Part shown: piece after piece, positions 9,234 through 17,034 of the stretch
Position numbering within the stretch: the stretch's first letter is position 1
How the letters are laid out: each line of letters opens with the position of its first letter
Source: CADEED01 sp964444835
Lineage (GTDB): Bacteria > Pseudomonadota > Gammaproteobacteria > Steroidobacterales > Steroidobacteraceae
Direction of reading: 5' to 3'
NCBI GenBank assembly: GCA_964444835.1
Contig: CAYUIT010000001.1
Location: 282,911 to 346,910, forward strand
DNA length: 64,000 nt
Position numbers and translations under genes: made by a program
Notes under the pieces: model-generated
Seen by the model: the letters and a program-made list of their open reading frames with translations, nothing else
Database searches by the model: none
What the model was told of the DNA's origin: nothing

Positions 9234-10661
9234 ATGTCCGTGGCATCCGCGAAACTGCGCGCGTTGCCGACCGTGGCGACGGTCGGCGCGGCGAGCGTTC
9301 GTGGCCAGGTTCGCGAATCGGACCCCGTGTTCGTCGGCCCACACTACGCCACGGTCGACGCCCTGCTCAGCGCCGTCGAAATCGCTGACGCGATCATTCT
9401 CCAAACGCGAGATCAGAGCCTGCGCGACCATTGGCTTGCGCAGCTTCGGCGCGATCCGCGCTACGGATTGACGCCGCTCCTGGTTGCTGCGTCGGCATCG
9501 TTGCCGCCGGAGAGCCTCGCCGATGGCGACTATCTCGTCGCCGACCAAGCCTATCGCACGATTGCCGAGATTCGCGATCGGACCTTGTCGCTCCCCAATG
9601 AGTCGCTGACTGATTCAGAGGCGCGCCTGATCGGCTATCTATTCACGCGTCCTAACAAGATGCTGGTGCCGCTCGCAGACTGGCGTAACGAGCACCTCTA
9701 TCGCTATCCGCTGCTCGAAGCCTTCGATAACGGCGGTCTCGACAGCTTCGAGTGGATCCAAACGCTGCTGCGGCGTCGCTTGATCGAGCCCGTTCAACTG
9801 ATCGATCGCATTCGCACTTGCCCGAGTTGCCGCGGGGCGCACTTGAGCTATGTGGATCTGTGTGCAAGTTGCGGCCACATCGACATCGCCGAGACGATCT
9901 TCCTGCACTGCTATACCTGCGGCCATGTGGAGCCGCAGGATGACTTCCTCGATGCGGACGGCCTCGGCTGCCCGAAGTGCCACGCGCGCTTGCGGCACAT
10001 CGGCGTCGATTACGACCGCGCCCTGGAGACCTACGCGTGCAACGCCTGCTCGGCGCGCTTTGCCGATCCGGATATCAAGGCACGGTGCCTGCACTGTGAG
10101 ACGAAGCATGCGACCACGGACTTGCTCGAGCAGCCTATCCATACCTACAAGCTGTCGGCGGCGGGCAATCTCGCCGCGCGCACTGGCAACGTCGGCGATC
10201 TATTCTCACTCATCGACGATGCGAACGGCGCGCACCCGGCCTACTTCGAACGTACGCTCGACTGGTTGTTAGCGATCAGTACGCGCCATACTGAAGTGCA
10301 GTTCGGCGTACTGTGCATTCAACTCGGCAACTTACGTGAATTGATTGACAGCACCTCCCGCGGGCGGGCCGCCCAGATCATGGATCACTTCGCGCGGCGT
10401 TTGCGCGAGCTCGTGCGGTCGACCGACATCCTCATGCGCAGCGACGAGCGTCACTGCTGGCTGCTGCTGCCGCAGACTCCCCCTGCGGGTCTGGCCGTTT
10501 TGAAGAGCCGTGTCGAAGCCTTGCCAGAGGCGGTAAAGGAAGACGGTGCGATGCGCCTCGACGTCAAGGTCGCAGCGATTGCCTCGCAGGATCTGGGTGA
10601 TCGCCGAGTCGCGGCCAAAGTCCTGATGAGCGAGATGCAAGGGACGTTCGCCCATGGCTAA
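9234..10661 (+). CDS. TackOD1-like zinc-ribbon protein with degenerate GGDEF domain
   Basis: This 475-residue protein starts at ATG 9234 behind a GGGAGAGAG ribosome site. Residues about 25-110 resemble a receiver-like or Rossmann region. A Cys-rich block (about 197-285) holds at least five CxxC pairs (CPSC, CASC, CYTC, CPKC, CNAC, CLHC) and resembles the TackOD1 metal-binding output domain. Residues about 310-475 look like a GGDEF fold: the TLDWLLAISTRH opening and paired strands are there, but the active motif is replaced by RSDERHCW, so cyclase activity is unlikely. It overlaps the GT2 gene by 8 bases. I infer a regulatory or scaffold subunit, perhaps responding to c-di-GMP, for the polysaccharide synthase downstream. 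Confidence 0.75.
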   Translation: MSVASAKLRALPTVATVGAASVRGQVRESDPVFVGPHYATVDALLSAVEIADAIILQTRDQSLRDHWLAQLRRDPRYGLTPLLVAASASLPPESLADGDYLVADQAYRTIAEIRDRTLSLPNESLTDSEARLIGYLFTRPNKMLVPLADWRNEHLYRYPLLEAFDNGGLDSFEWIQTLLRRRLIEPVQLIDRIRTCPSCRGAHLSYVDLCASCGHIDIAETIFLHCYTCGHVEPQDDFLDADGLGCPKCHARLRHIGVDYDRALETYACNACSARFADPDIKARCLHCETKHATTDLLEQPIHTYKLSAAGNLAARTGNVGDLFSLIDDANGAHPAYFERTLDWLLAISTRHTEVQFGVLCIQLGNLRELIDSTSRGRAAQIMDHFARRLRELVRSTDILMRSDERHCWLLLPQTPPAGLAVLKSRVEALPEAVKEDGAMRLDVKVAAIASQDLGDRRVAAKVLMSEMQGTFAHG

Positions 10662-11991
10662 CGACTTACAAATCGCTTGGCTCACCGTCACCCAGATGGT
10701 GCACGACTCGTGGAATTCCGAGTGGCAAGACGTCGCGATGCGCTTCTTCCCATTCGTAATGCTGTTTGAGATGCCGATTCAGATCGCCGTAATGCTCGGC
10801 GCCTTACGCTATTGGTGGCGCAAGCGCAATGAGGTCGAGCGCTCGCAGCCGTACGCGCCGCGAGTGACCTGCATCATCACTTGCTACTCCGAGGGCGACG
10901 ACGTTCGCAAAACCATCTCGTCACTGACGGAGCAGCTCTATCCAGGCCCGATCGACATGCTGGCGGTCGTCGACGGCGCGCATCGCAACCAGGCCACCGC
11001 CGACGCCGTGCGCTCGATGGTAGCCGAGGTGAATCGCCGACCGCTGCGGCACGTCGAACTCGTGGCGAAAACACAGCGGGGTGGACGCGTATCGAGCTTG
11101 AACCAAGGCCTGGCATTAGCGCGCGGCGAGATCGTGTTGGCCCTCGACGGCGATACCTCGTTCGACAACGACATGATTCGCAACATCACGCGCCATTTCG
11201 CCGACCCGAATGTTGTTGCGGTGTCCGGGAACCTGCGCGTGCGCAACGCCCTGAAGACGATCGTCACGCGACTGCAGGCGCTGGAATACATGCTGTCGAT
11301 TCACCTGAGTCGCACGGGTCTCGATCAGTTCAACGCCGTCAACAATGTCTCTGGTGCCTTCGGTGCGTTTCGCGCGGATTTCGTTCGCAAGATCGGCGGC
11401 TGGGACTCGGGCACCGCCGAGGATCTGGACATCACGTTGCGAATCAAGAAGTACTTCAAGCGACACCCGAATCTCCGCATTCGCTTCGAGCCGCGTGCCG
11501 TCGGCCATACAGACGCGCCAGAGAAGCTGTCGCAGTTCCTCAATCAGCGGCTGCGCTGGGACGGCGACCTGTCGTATCTCTATCTGCGCAAGTACCGCCA
11601 CGCGCTGCGGCCGGGACTGATGGGCTGGACGAACTTCGCCGCGCTCGTCTGGACAGGGTTCTTCTTCCAGCTCGCACTCCCGTTCGTCGTGCTCGCCTAC
11701 ATGACGCTCGTATTCTGGCTGTACGAACCCGGATTCGTGATCGGCGTACTCGCATTCATCTATCTGTTCTACTGGTTGCTCACCGTCGTCATGTACGCCC
11801 AGTACCTGCTCACGATCTCCGAGCGTCCGCGTTACGACCTCGGCTTCTGGTGGGTAACCCTGCTATTCCCAGCGTTCGCTTTCATTACACGCGTGTGGAA
11901 TGCGCTCGCAACCTTGTCGGAGATGTTGCTCAAATCGCACCTCGATTCATCGATGGCGCCTTGGTGGGTACTGCGAAAGACGAAGTACTAA
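10654..11991 (+). CDS. Membrane glycosyltransferase family 2, processive polysaccharide synthase type
   Basis: This 445-residue GT2 enzyme has an N-terminal membrane segment (about 28-50), a cytosolic catalytic domain and three or four C-terminal membrane segments (about 330-430). Catalytic signatures are intact: the DxD motif in LALDGDTS (Asp 165/167), the TED-like TAEDLD (256-257) and QRLRW (298-302). This is the pattern of chitin/hyaluronan/PgaC/cellulose-type synthases that polymerise and translocate a glycan across the inner membrane. The start ATG 10654 lies inside the previous gene, and the TolC-fusion gene starts 1 base after the stop. The sugar cannot be told from sequence. No BcsA PilZ domain is present. 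Confidence 0.88.
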   Translation: MANDLQIAWLTVTQMVHDSWNSEWQDVAMRFFPFVMLFEMPIQIAVMLGALRYWWRKRNEVERSQPYAPRVTCIITCYSEGDDVRKTISSLTEQLYPGPIDMLAVVDGAHRNQATADAVRSMVAEVNRRPLRHVELVAKTQRGGRVSSLNQGLALARGEIVLALDGDTSFDNDMIRNITRHFADPNVVAVSGNLRVRNALKTIVTRLQALEYMLSIHLSRTGLDQFNAVNNVSGAFGAFRADFVRKIGGWDSGTAEDLDITLRIKKYFKRHPNLRIRFEPRAVGHTDAPEKLSQFLNQRLRWDGDLSYLYLRKYRHALRPGLMGWTNFAALVWTGFFFQLALPFVVLAYMTLVFWLYEPGFVIGVLAFIYLFYWLLTVVMYAQYLLTISERPRYDLGFWWVTLLFPAFAFITRVWNALATLSEMLLKSHLDSSMAPWWVLRKTKY

Positions 11992-11992
11992 C

Positions 11993-14059
11993 ATGCGTCA
12001 CCTCGTAGCCATACTCGCCTTGTGCTGTTCGACCCATGCGGTAGCAGAGTCGTTAGCCGTCATCCAGACGCTCGAGGGTTTCGAAGCGCGTCTACGCTCG
12101 AGCGCTGCATTCCAAGGCTCGCACAGCGCGAACGGAGTGTGGCGCGCGCCCGACGCTGCGCTCGCCCAAGCGCTACCTGGTGCGGCTCTGTTTGCCGGAA
12201 CCTCGTTGTCGTCGATCGACGAAGTGGTCGATATCGGTCGCAGCCGCTCGTACGATCAAGTCGCGCTGTCGGCGGGCGTCCGCATTCCGCTGCTCGGGAG
12301 TCGCGCGCGCTATCGCGAGGAACTCGACGAGTCAGCGCTCAACGATACGGTTCGTGAGGCGGAGCGTGAACTGCGACGTCGTGAGGCACTCACCGTCGTC
12401 CGACAGGCGTACCTCGACTACTGGTCTGCGCGCGAACGTCGTGCACTGGCGCAGGAGTTCCTGCGCGATCGGCCAACCCTTGAAACCGTATTGCGACGGC
12501 GCACGGCCGCAGGCTTGCTACTCGAGTCTGACCGCTTGGAGTTCATGGCCGCATTCGAGAGCGCCGCGACTGAGCTCGCACGGGCCGAGGCCGACGCAAG
12601 CGCAGCCGCTGCGGTGCTAACTTCGGTGACGGCGGCGCGTCCAGCCCCGCAAGTGCAAGCACTCGCAGCGCTGTCTGACAAGTGCCTTTCATTCGATCTC
12701 GATTCGCATCCCGAAGTGCGCGCGCTCGCGGAGCGCGCTGCCTACTTCGCACGTCGCGCGCCAGCATCCGTCTGGCGCCCGCTGAACTCAGAATTGCGCG
12801 TGGGCTACTCCCGCACGGAAGAGCTCGCAACCGGTGCGCCAGGACATGCCGCGTTTGCCAGCCTCACGATCGACTATGCATTTGGCGCCGCCGACGCACA
12901 GGCGCAACGTCACACACAACAACGGGAGGACGCGGAGCAACGCTGGGCGCTGCGTCGACAGCAGCTCACCCTCGAGGTCGAGCGACTGCGCGCGAGGCGA
13001 ACCGTGATCGCGCAAGCCATGCGGCTCGCGCAGCAAGCCCGAGCGGCAGCCGACCTCAAACACCGCGAGCGAAGCTTGCGCGCAGCAAAACTCGCGGGCG
13101 ATGTCATCGAGCAGCGACAGCAATCTCGCTATGCGCTTTATCGCGCGCAACTCGCCGAGCACGCCGCTCTTCGCGAGCAATGGGAATGGCAAATCGCGGC
13201 GACCGCGTTCGCCGAATCGGGGTGCTACGAAGCCACACCTGCCGCCCCAACCGTTACGGTAAACGTCGCGCAAGACGCCGTTCGTGGCTTGTTCGTTTGG
13301 TCGCCGGCTCAGTTACTGGCAGCACTCGAACCCGATGCCGCGCCCACGGTCTGGCAACGCCTCGATGCCTTGAAGGTACGGCGCCTGCTGTTGTCGTTTG
13401 ATGCGACCGAACTCGCGCAGTGGCGCCGCGACCCTGCGCGACTGGCTGCTGCGATCGGCGCACTGCACGCGCGCGGCTTCCGTGTCGAATGGTTGTTAGG
13501 CGAGCCGCGATGGATGTTGCCCGACGAGCGCGCCACACTGTTGCAGTTAATCGATTCCTTCGCGGCGTTGCGCTTCGATGCGATTCACCTAGACCTCGAG
13601 CCCAATCAACTTGACCCGCAAGGCGGCGACGGCCGGGAGTACTTGGACGACCTTCTCGACACACTCCGCGCGGTGCGTGCGCGGATCGCGAGCCCCATCG
13701 GGCTCAGCATACATCCGCGCTATCTGTCGCTGGCCGTCGAAGGAAAAGCATTCGGCGAGCAATTGGTGGCGCTCGAGATCGAGCCGACCTTGATGATCTA
13801 TGTCGCGAATCCGACGCGTGTCGCTGAGATTGCAGCGCCACTGCGCGAGCGCTGGCCGGAGCTGCCGCGTCGCGTCGCGGTGAGCTTGGAGTACGAACTC
13901 GATGCAGAACACAGCGTCGAGCATCTATCGCCGCAGGCGCTCGAGGACCATCTCGCGACACTCGAGCGTCAGTTGAGCGATACCGCCTTTCGCGGTCTGA
14001 TCCTCCAGCCTTCGACCCAGTGGTTGTATGCCACAGACGCGCGTCCGAGGCAGCCATGA
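11993..14059 (+). CDS. TolC-like outer-membrane factor fused to a C-terminal GH18-like barrel
   Basis: The 688-residue reading starts at ATG 11993, chosen because it opens a clean signal peptide (LVAILALCCSTHAVAES). Residues about 20-400 are long amphipathic coiled-coil helices with short beta stretches, as in TolC/OprM-type outer-membrane factors (SVTAARPA near 225, SLTIDYAFG near 300). After a short linker (about 415) comes a separate domain of about 260 residues with an alternating beta/alpha pattern: RLLLSFDAT, FRVEWLLGEP, FDAIHLDLEP (Asp 529, Asp 534, Glu 536), PIGLSIHPRY, LMIYVANP, RVAVSLEYE. The D..D.E strand resembles the GH18 catalytic strand, so glycoside hydrolase-like activity is inferred. 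Gene overlaps tie it to a GT2 and a membrane-fusion protein. I know of no standard family with this fusion. Confidence 0.75.
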   Translation: MRHLVAILALCCSTHAVAESLAVIQTLEGFEARLRSSAAFQGSHSANGVWRAPDAALAQALPGAALFAGTSLSSIDEVVDIGRSRSYDQVALSAGVRIPLLGSRARYREELDESALNDTVREAERELRRREALTVVRQAYLDYWSARERRALAQEFLRDRPTLETVLRRRTAAGLLLESDRLEFMAAFESAATELARAEADASAAAAVLTSVTAARPAPQVQALAALSDKCLSFDLDSHPEVRALAERAAYFARRAPASVWRPLNSELRVGYSRTEELATGAPGHAAFASLTIDYAFGAADAQAQRHTQQREDAEQRWALRRQQLTLEVERLRARRTVIAQAMRLAQQARAAADLKHRERSLRAAKLAGDVIEQRQQSRYALYRAQLAEHAALREQWEWQIAATAFAESGCYEATPAAPTVTVNVAQDAVRGLFVWSPAQLLAALEPDAAPTVWQRLDALKVRRLLLSFDATELAQWRRDPARLAAAIGALHARGFRVEWLLGEPRWMLPDERATLLQLIDSFAALRFDAIHLDLEPNQLDPQGGDGREYLDDLLDTLRAVRARIASPIGLSIHPRYLSLAVEGKAFGEQLVALEIEPTLMIYVANPTRVAEIAAPLRERWPELPRRVAVSLEYELDAEHSVEHLSPQALEDHLATLERQLSDTAFRGLILQPSTQWLYATDARPRQP

Positions 14060-15123
14060 AGATTCGATTCTCGCGCGAGGCTCGTAGCCACCCCGAAGGC
14101 ATTGCTGGCCTCAAGGTACCGTACGCCGCTGCAAAGCGTGGCGCCCCACAATGGCGTTGGTACTTGATCTTAACGATCGTGGCGAGCCCCGCCGTATTGC
14201 TGATCCTAGGCATGTTAGGCGGCTTCTTGACTCGCAGCGCACAAGGCAGCGTCGCGCTCGATCAGATGGAAGTACGGGCACTCGCAAGCGGCGTCGTCAC
14301 GGAGGTGCGGGTCGAGCCCGGGCTCGTCGTCAAGGTCGGAGACGAACTAGTGACGACGCGGCCACCCGATGCCGTCGCTGCACCGGTTGGCCGCAGCACG
14401 ACCCGCACGAGCACGCTCGAACGCAGCAGCGAGACGGGGCCCGATGCGACCGAACTCGCGCTGAAGGCACGGAGCTTGCGCTTGGCACAAGAACGTCGCG
14501 ACTCGATCGCCAGCCTGCTCCGCGACGGTGCTGCCACCCGAGCGGAACTGCGCGAGGCTGACATCGCACTGAACCTCGCGGCTGAGGCGTACGTGGTCGC
14601 GCAACGCGCTGCGGGGGCGCGCGTGCGTCCCGCCCGCACGCGCGACACCACAGTAACCGTCGAAGCAGATGCCGATGCCGTCGCCACGGCAAACCCAGCA
14701 CCGTTCGACGGCCAGGTGTTGGACGTATTCGTCTCACCCGGTGAGATCATCCGGGCCGGGGATCCGCTCGTATTGTTAGGACGCAATCAGGATCCCAAGG
14801 TGATTGCCTATGTACCGCCTACCTTCGCCACGCGAGTGACGCCGGGAACGCCGGCGACGATCTTGTTTGCTGACGGCTCCCGCTCGTTGGCCGCCGTAGC
14901 CGAGCCGGCGCGTGTCACGCGTCGTATGCCTGCCGATTTGGTCGACAACTTCGGCATGCGACCCATGATGGTCGTGCTCAAGCTATCGACACAAGATGCT
15001 TGGCCCGCATCGCAGACGATTCACGGCATGCCTGTCGGCATTCGCTTTCATTACGGGTGGGAAAACTCGACGGTCGGCGCGTGGTTCAGCCCCGTGCTCA
15101 ATCTGCTCACGAGCGCACCGTAG
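14056..15123 (+). CDS. HlyD/Alg44-type membrane fusion protein
   Basis: The 355-residue protein starts at ATG 14056, overlapping the previous stop (ATGA). It has a short cytosolic N-terminus, one membrane span (about 35-57, WYLILTIVASPAVLLILGML), then a periplasmic adaptor. A lipoyl-like half (VEVRALASGVVTEVRVEPG) is followed by a helical hairpin (about 125-195), the second lipoyl half (PAPFDGQVLDVFVSPGEII) and beta-barrel sequence to the end. This is the layout of periplasmic adaptors that join an inner-membrane machine to a TolC-type channel. In this operon it most likely links the GT2 synthase to the upstream TolC-fusion protein. It lacks the PilZ domain of Alg44. Confidence 0.85.
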   Translation: MKIRFSREARSHPEGIAGLKVPYAAAKRGAPQWRWYLILTIVASPAVLLILGMLGGFLTRSAQGSVALDQMEVRALASGVVTEVRVEPGLVVKVGDELVTTRPPDAVAAPVGRSTTRTSTLERSSETGPDATELALKARSLRLAQERRDSIASLLRDGAATRAELREADIALNLAAEAYVVAQRAAGARVRPARTRDTTVTVEADADAVATANPAPFDGQVLDVFVSPGEIIRAGDPLVLLGRNQDPKVIAYVPPTFATRVTPGTPATILFADGSRSLAAVAEPARVTRRMPADLVDNFGMRPMMVVLKLSTQDAWPASQTIHGMPVGIRFHYGWENSTVGAWFSPVLNLLTSAP

Positions 15124-15205
15124 CTACGCGCCGCGCGCGCGAACGAGCTATTCGGTACACTGCCGTGCCGAAATTGCTTCGCGTCACAGGTTGGGCTGCT
15201 AGCTC

Positions 15206-16036
15206 GTGGATTGGCCGTCGTTCGATCAAAGCACGTGGCTCGCGCTCGTTGCCGTACTCGTACTCACGAGCTTGATTGCTGGTCTTGCCGCGGGGCTTCT
15301 GGGCGTCGGCGGCGGCATCGTCACGGTGCCGATTCTGGAGTACGCATTACATTTCGCGCATGTCCCGCCGTCCGCGACATTGCATGTCGCTGTTGCGACC
15401 TCGCTCGCGACGATCATCCCAACAGCCATTGCCTCGAGCCGTGCGCATCATAAGCGAGGGTCGATCGACGCATCACTGGCACGCACCTGGGCTGTTCCGA
15501 TGTTGTTAGGCGCTCTCGTCGGCAGCCTGCTCGCAGCCTACGCGCCAGCGCGCGCTTTGGCAGCGGTCTTTGGCGCCGTGGCGCTCATAGTGGCTGGCAA
15601 AATGCTTTTTTTGTCAGACGAGTGGCGACTAGCGTCACAGGCCCCACGCGGCTGGGCTGGCGGCTTGGCGGCCACCGCCATCGGCGGCATCTCCGCGACC
15701 ATGGGCATCGGCGGCGGCACATTGGCGGTGCCCACCCTCACGCTGTGCGGCATGCCGGTACACCGCGCGGTTGGCACAGCATCGTTCTTTGGCCTGTTGA
15801 TTAGCATCCCGGGAACCGTGGGCTACCTACTCGCCCGTCCGGCCGTGGATCTGCCGAGTGGCACGCTCGGTTTCGTGAGTCTCCTCGGCTTCGCCATCTT
15901 GGCACCAGGTGCGACGCTCATGGCACCGCTCGGGGCACGAATCGCGCACGGCTTGAGCCGGCGTGCGTTGTCGGCGGCATTCGGCGTGTTTCTGCTCGTG
16001 GTCGCAGCGCGCATGCTCTATCGCAGCGTGGCATGA
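15206..16036 (+). CDS. TauE/SafE family sulfite/anion exporter
   Basis: This 276-residue integral membrane protein has about eight hydrophobic segments. The two internal repeats typical of TauE/SafE (UPF0721) are visible, each with a Gly-rich turn: LLGVGGGIVTVPIL near residue 33 and MGIGGGTLAVPTL near 166. Members export sulfite, sulfoacetate or related anions from the cytosol; the substrate here is unknown. Start is GTG 15206, giving the usual short lead before the first span. It lies 82 bases after the polysaccharide operon and 10 bases before the thioesterase gene, with which it is probably transcribed. Confidence 0.9.
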   Translation: MDWPSFDQSTWLALVAVLVLTSLIAGLAAGLLGVGGGIVTVPILEYALHFAHVPPSATLHVAVATSLATIIPTAIASSRAHHKRGSIDASLARTWAVPMLLGALVGSLLAAYAPARALAAVFGAVALIVAGKMLFLSDEWRLASQAPRGWAGGLAATAIGGISATMGIGGGTLAVPTLTLCGMPVHRAVGTASFFGLLISIPGTVGYLLARPAVDLPSGTLGFVSLLGFAILAPGATLMAPLGARIAHGLSRRALSAAFGVFLLVVAARMLYRSVA

Positions 16037-16046
16037 TCCACACCGC

Positions 16047-16517
16047 ATGGAGTCTACCGCCTGGGATTTGCCGCAAGTCTACTCACTCGAATTGACGGTC
16101 GAGCGCGACGCGATCGATGCCTACGGGCACGTGAATAACGCCGTCTACCTACAGTGGCTCGATCGCACTGCCTGGATGCACTCCGCCGCGCTTGGTGTAC
16201 CGCTTAACACCTGTCTCGCGATCGATCGTGGCATGGCCGTCATCCGCACGGTGATTCGCTACGAGCGGCCCGCGTTCTGCGGAGATTCGATCGCTTGCGG
16301 CACATGGATCACCGCGGCCGACGGGAAGCTGCGCGTTACCCGACGGTTCCAAATTCGCCGTCTCAGCGACGGCACCACGCTCGCGCGGGCCGAGATCGAG
16401 TATGTCTGCTTGCAGCTATCGACCGGCAAGCCGACGCGCTTCCCGCGCGAGTTCGTCGGCAAGTATGCGGAACTGCCGGACCTCACGCCGTACATGCGCT
16501 CGCTCGCGCCGCTGTAA
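16047..16517 (+). CDS. Acyl-CoA thioesterase, 4HBT hotdog fold
   Basis: This 156-residue protein from ATG 16047 has the classic 4HBT opening (RDAIDAYGHVNNAVYLQWLDRTAW) with the catalytic Asp/His region near residues 20-26, and the usual length for YbgC/FadM-like thioesterases that hydrolyse acyl-CoA. The C-terminal strands (RFQIRRLSDGTTLARAEIEYVCLQ) complete the hotdog fold. In Gammaproteobacteria such genes often precede tolQ/tolR; here only an ExbD/TolR-like fragment follows, broken by a scaffold gap. Whether tolQ is truly missing cannot be judged from this assembly. Confidence 0.92.
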   Translation: MESTAWDLPQVYSLELTVERDAIDAYGHVNNAVYLQWLDRTAWMHSAALGVPLNTCLAIDRGMAVIRTVIRYERPAFCGDSIACGTWITAADGKLRVTRRFQIRRLSDGTTLARAEIEYVCLQLSTGKPTRFPREFVGKYAELPDLTPYMRSLAPL

Positions 16518-16553
16518 CCCCAATGGCTCCTCGCGTGCGTTTGTCCCGTGACG

Positions 16554-16608
16554 ATACTGATCTTGGCAGTGCCGATACTCACACATTCCACCAAGATTGC
16601 ACTACCGA
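16554..16608 (+). repeat. 55-bp contig-end sequence repeated exactly across the first N gap (left copy)
   Basis: These 55 bases, ending at the gap, are identical to the 55 bases that follow it (16709-16763). An exact repeat that abuts both sides of a 100-N spacer, with a length equal to a common assembler k value, points to two overlapping contigs that were not merged. It is not a biological repeat as far as can be seen. Confidence 0.9.
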
Positions 16609-16708
16609 NNNNNNNNNNNNNNNNNNNNNNNNNNNNNNNNNNNNNNNNNNNNNNNNNNNNNNNNNNNNNNNNNNNNNNNNNNNNNNNNNNNNNNNNNNNN
16701 NNNNNNNN
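16609..16708. other. Assembly gap (100 N), probably spurious
   Basis: This is a run of exactly 100 N, a conventional placeholder length. Because both flanks carry the same 55 bases, the true distance is probably minus 55, meaning that the contigs overlap. A real repeat with lost sequence between copies is the alternative. Confidence 0.95.
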
Positions 16709-17023
16709 ATACTGATCTTGGCAGTGCCGATACTCACACATTCCACCAAGATTGCACTACCGACGACTCGGCCGAGCACATCGCCACCGGTCATCGAATA
16801 TGTCGATATCGATGCCTCGGGCGTGGTGTACTGGAATCAGACCGCTTACGAAGATGCCGCTGAGCTCGCAGCCGCACTGCGGCGCAGAGCCACGAATGAG
16901 CGTGTCGTCATTCAGATCGCCCCCGAACGCCTTGCGCCGTACGGGCGCGTTGCTGAGGTGTTAGCGGCGGCGCAACGCGCTGGCGTCGCGCGCCTCGCGT
17001 TGACTCCGGTCAGCGAGCGCTAA
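16709..17023 (+). CDS. ExbD/TolR-family protein, C-terminal part (start disrupted at the gap)
   Basis: The readable frame begins at the gap edge and ends at TAA 17023. It reads as the end of a membrane span (ILILAVPILTHS) followed by the ExbD-type junction TKIALP and a periplasmic domain of about 85 residues (YVDIDASGVVYWNQ, VVIQIAPERLAPYGRVAEVLAAAQRAGV) typical of ExbD/TolR. These proteins are proton-channel partners of ExbB/TolQ in the inner membrane. If the gap is collapsed, the frame extends back only to GTG 16548, with a stop at 16515-16517 (the thioesterase stop). The conserved N-terminal part with the essential Asp (usual pattern NTTPLID) would then be absent. Either the gene is a decayed remnant or the join is wrong. 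No exbB/tolQ is visible. Confidence 0.65.
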   Translation: MLILAVPILTHSTKIALPTTRPSTSPPVIEYVDIDASGVVYWNQTAYEDAAELAAALRRRATNERVVIQIAPERLAPYGRVAEVLAAAQRAGVARLALTPVSER

Positions 17024-17034
17024 CTGAGTCGACG

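Noticed and set aside
11900..11992. Longer start for the TolC-fusion gene
   Set aside because: It lies inside the GT2 gene and adds an Arg/Cys-rich lead before a clean signal peptide at ATG 11993.
16554..16763. Direct 55-bp repeat as a possible attachment site or transposon end
   Set aside because: It abuts the 100-N spacer exactly on both sides, no integrase or transposase is near, and a k-mer overlap explains it.
16295..17023. 242-codon frame spanning the first N gap
   Set aside because: Its left part is an out-of-frame reading of the thioesterase, and only the part after the gap is a real (ExbD-like) sequence; the N run falsely joins them.
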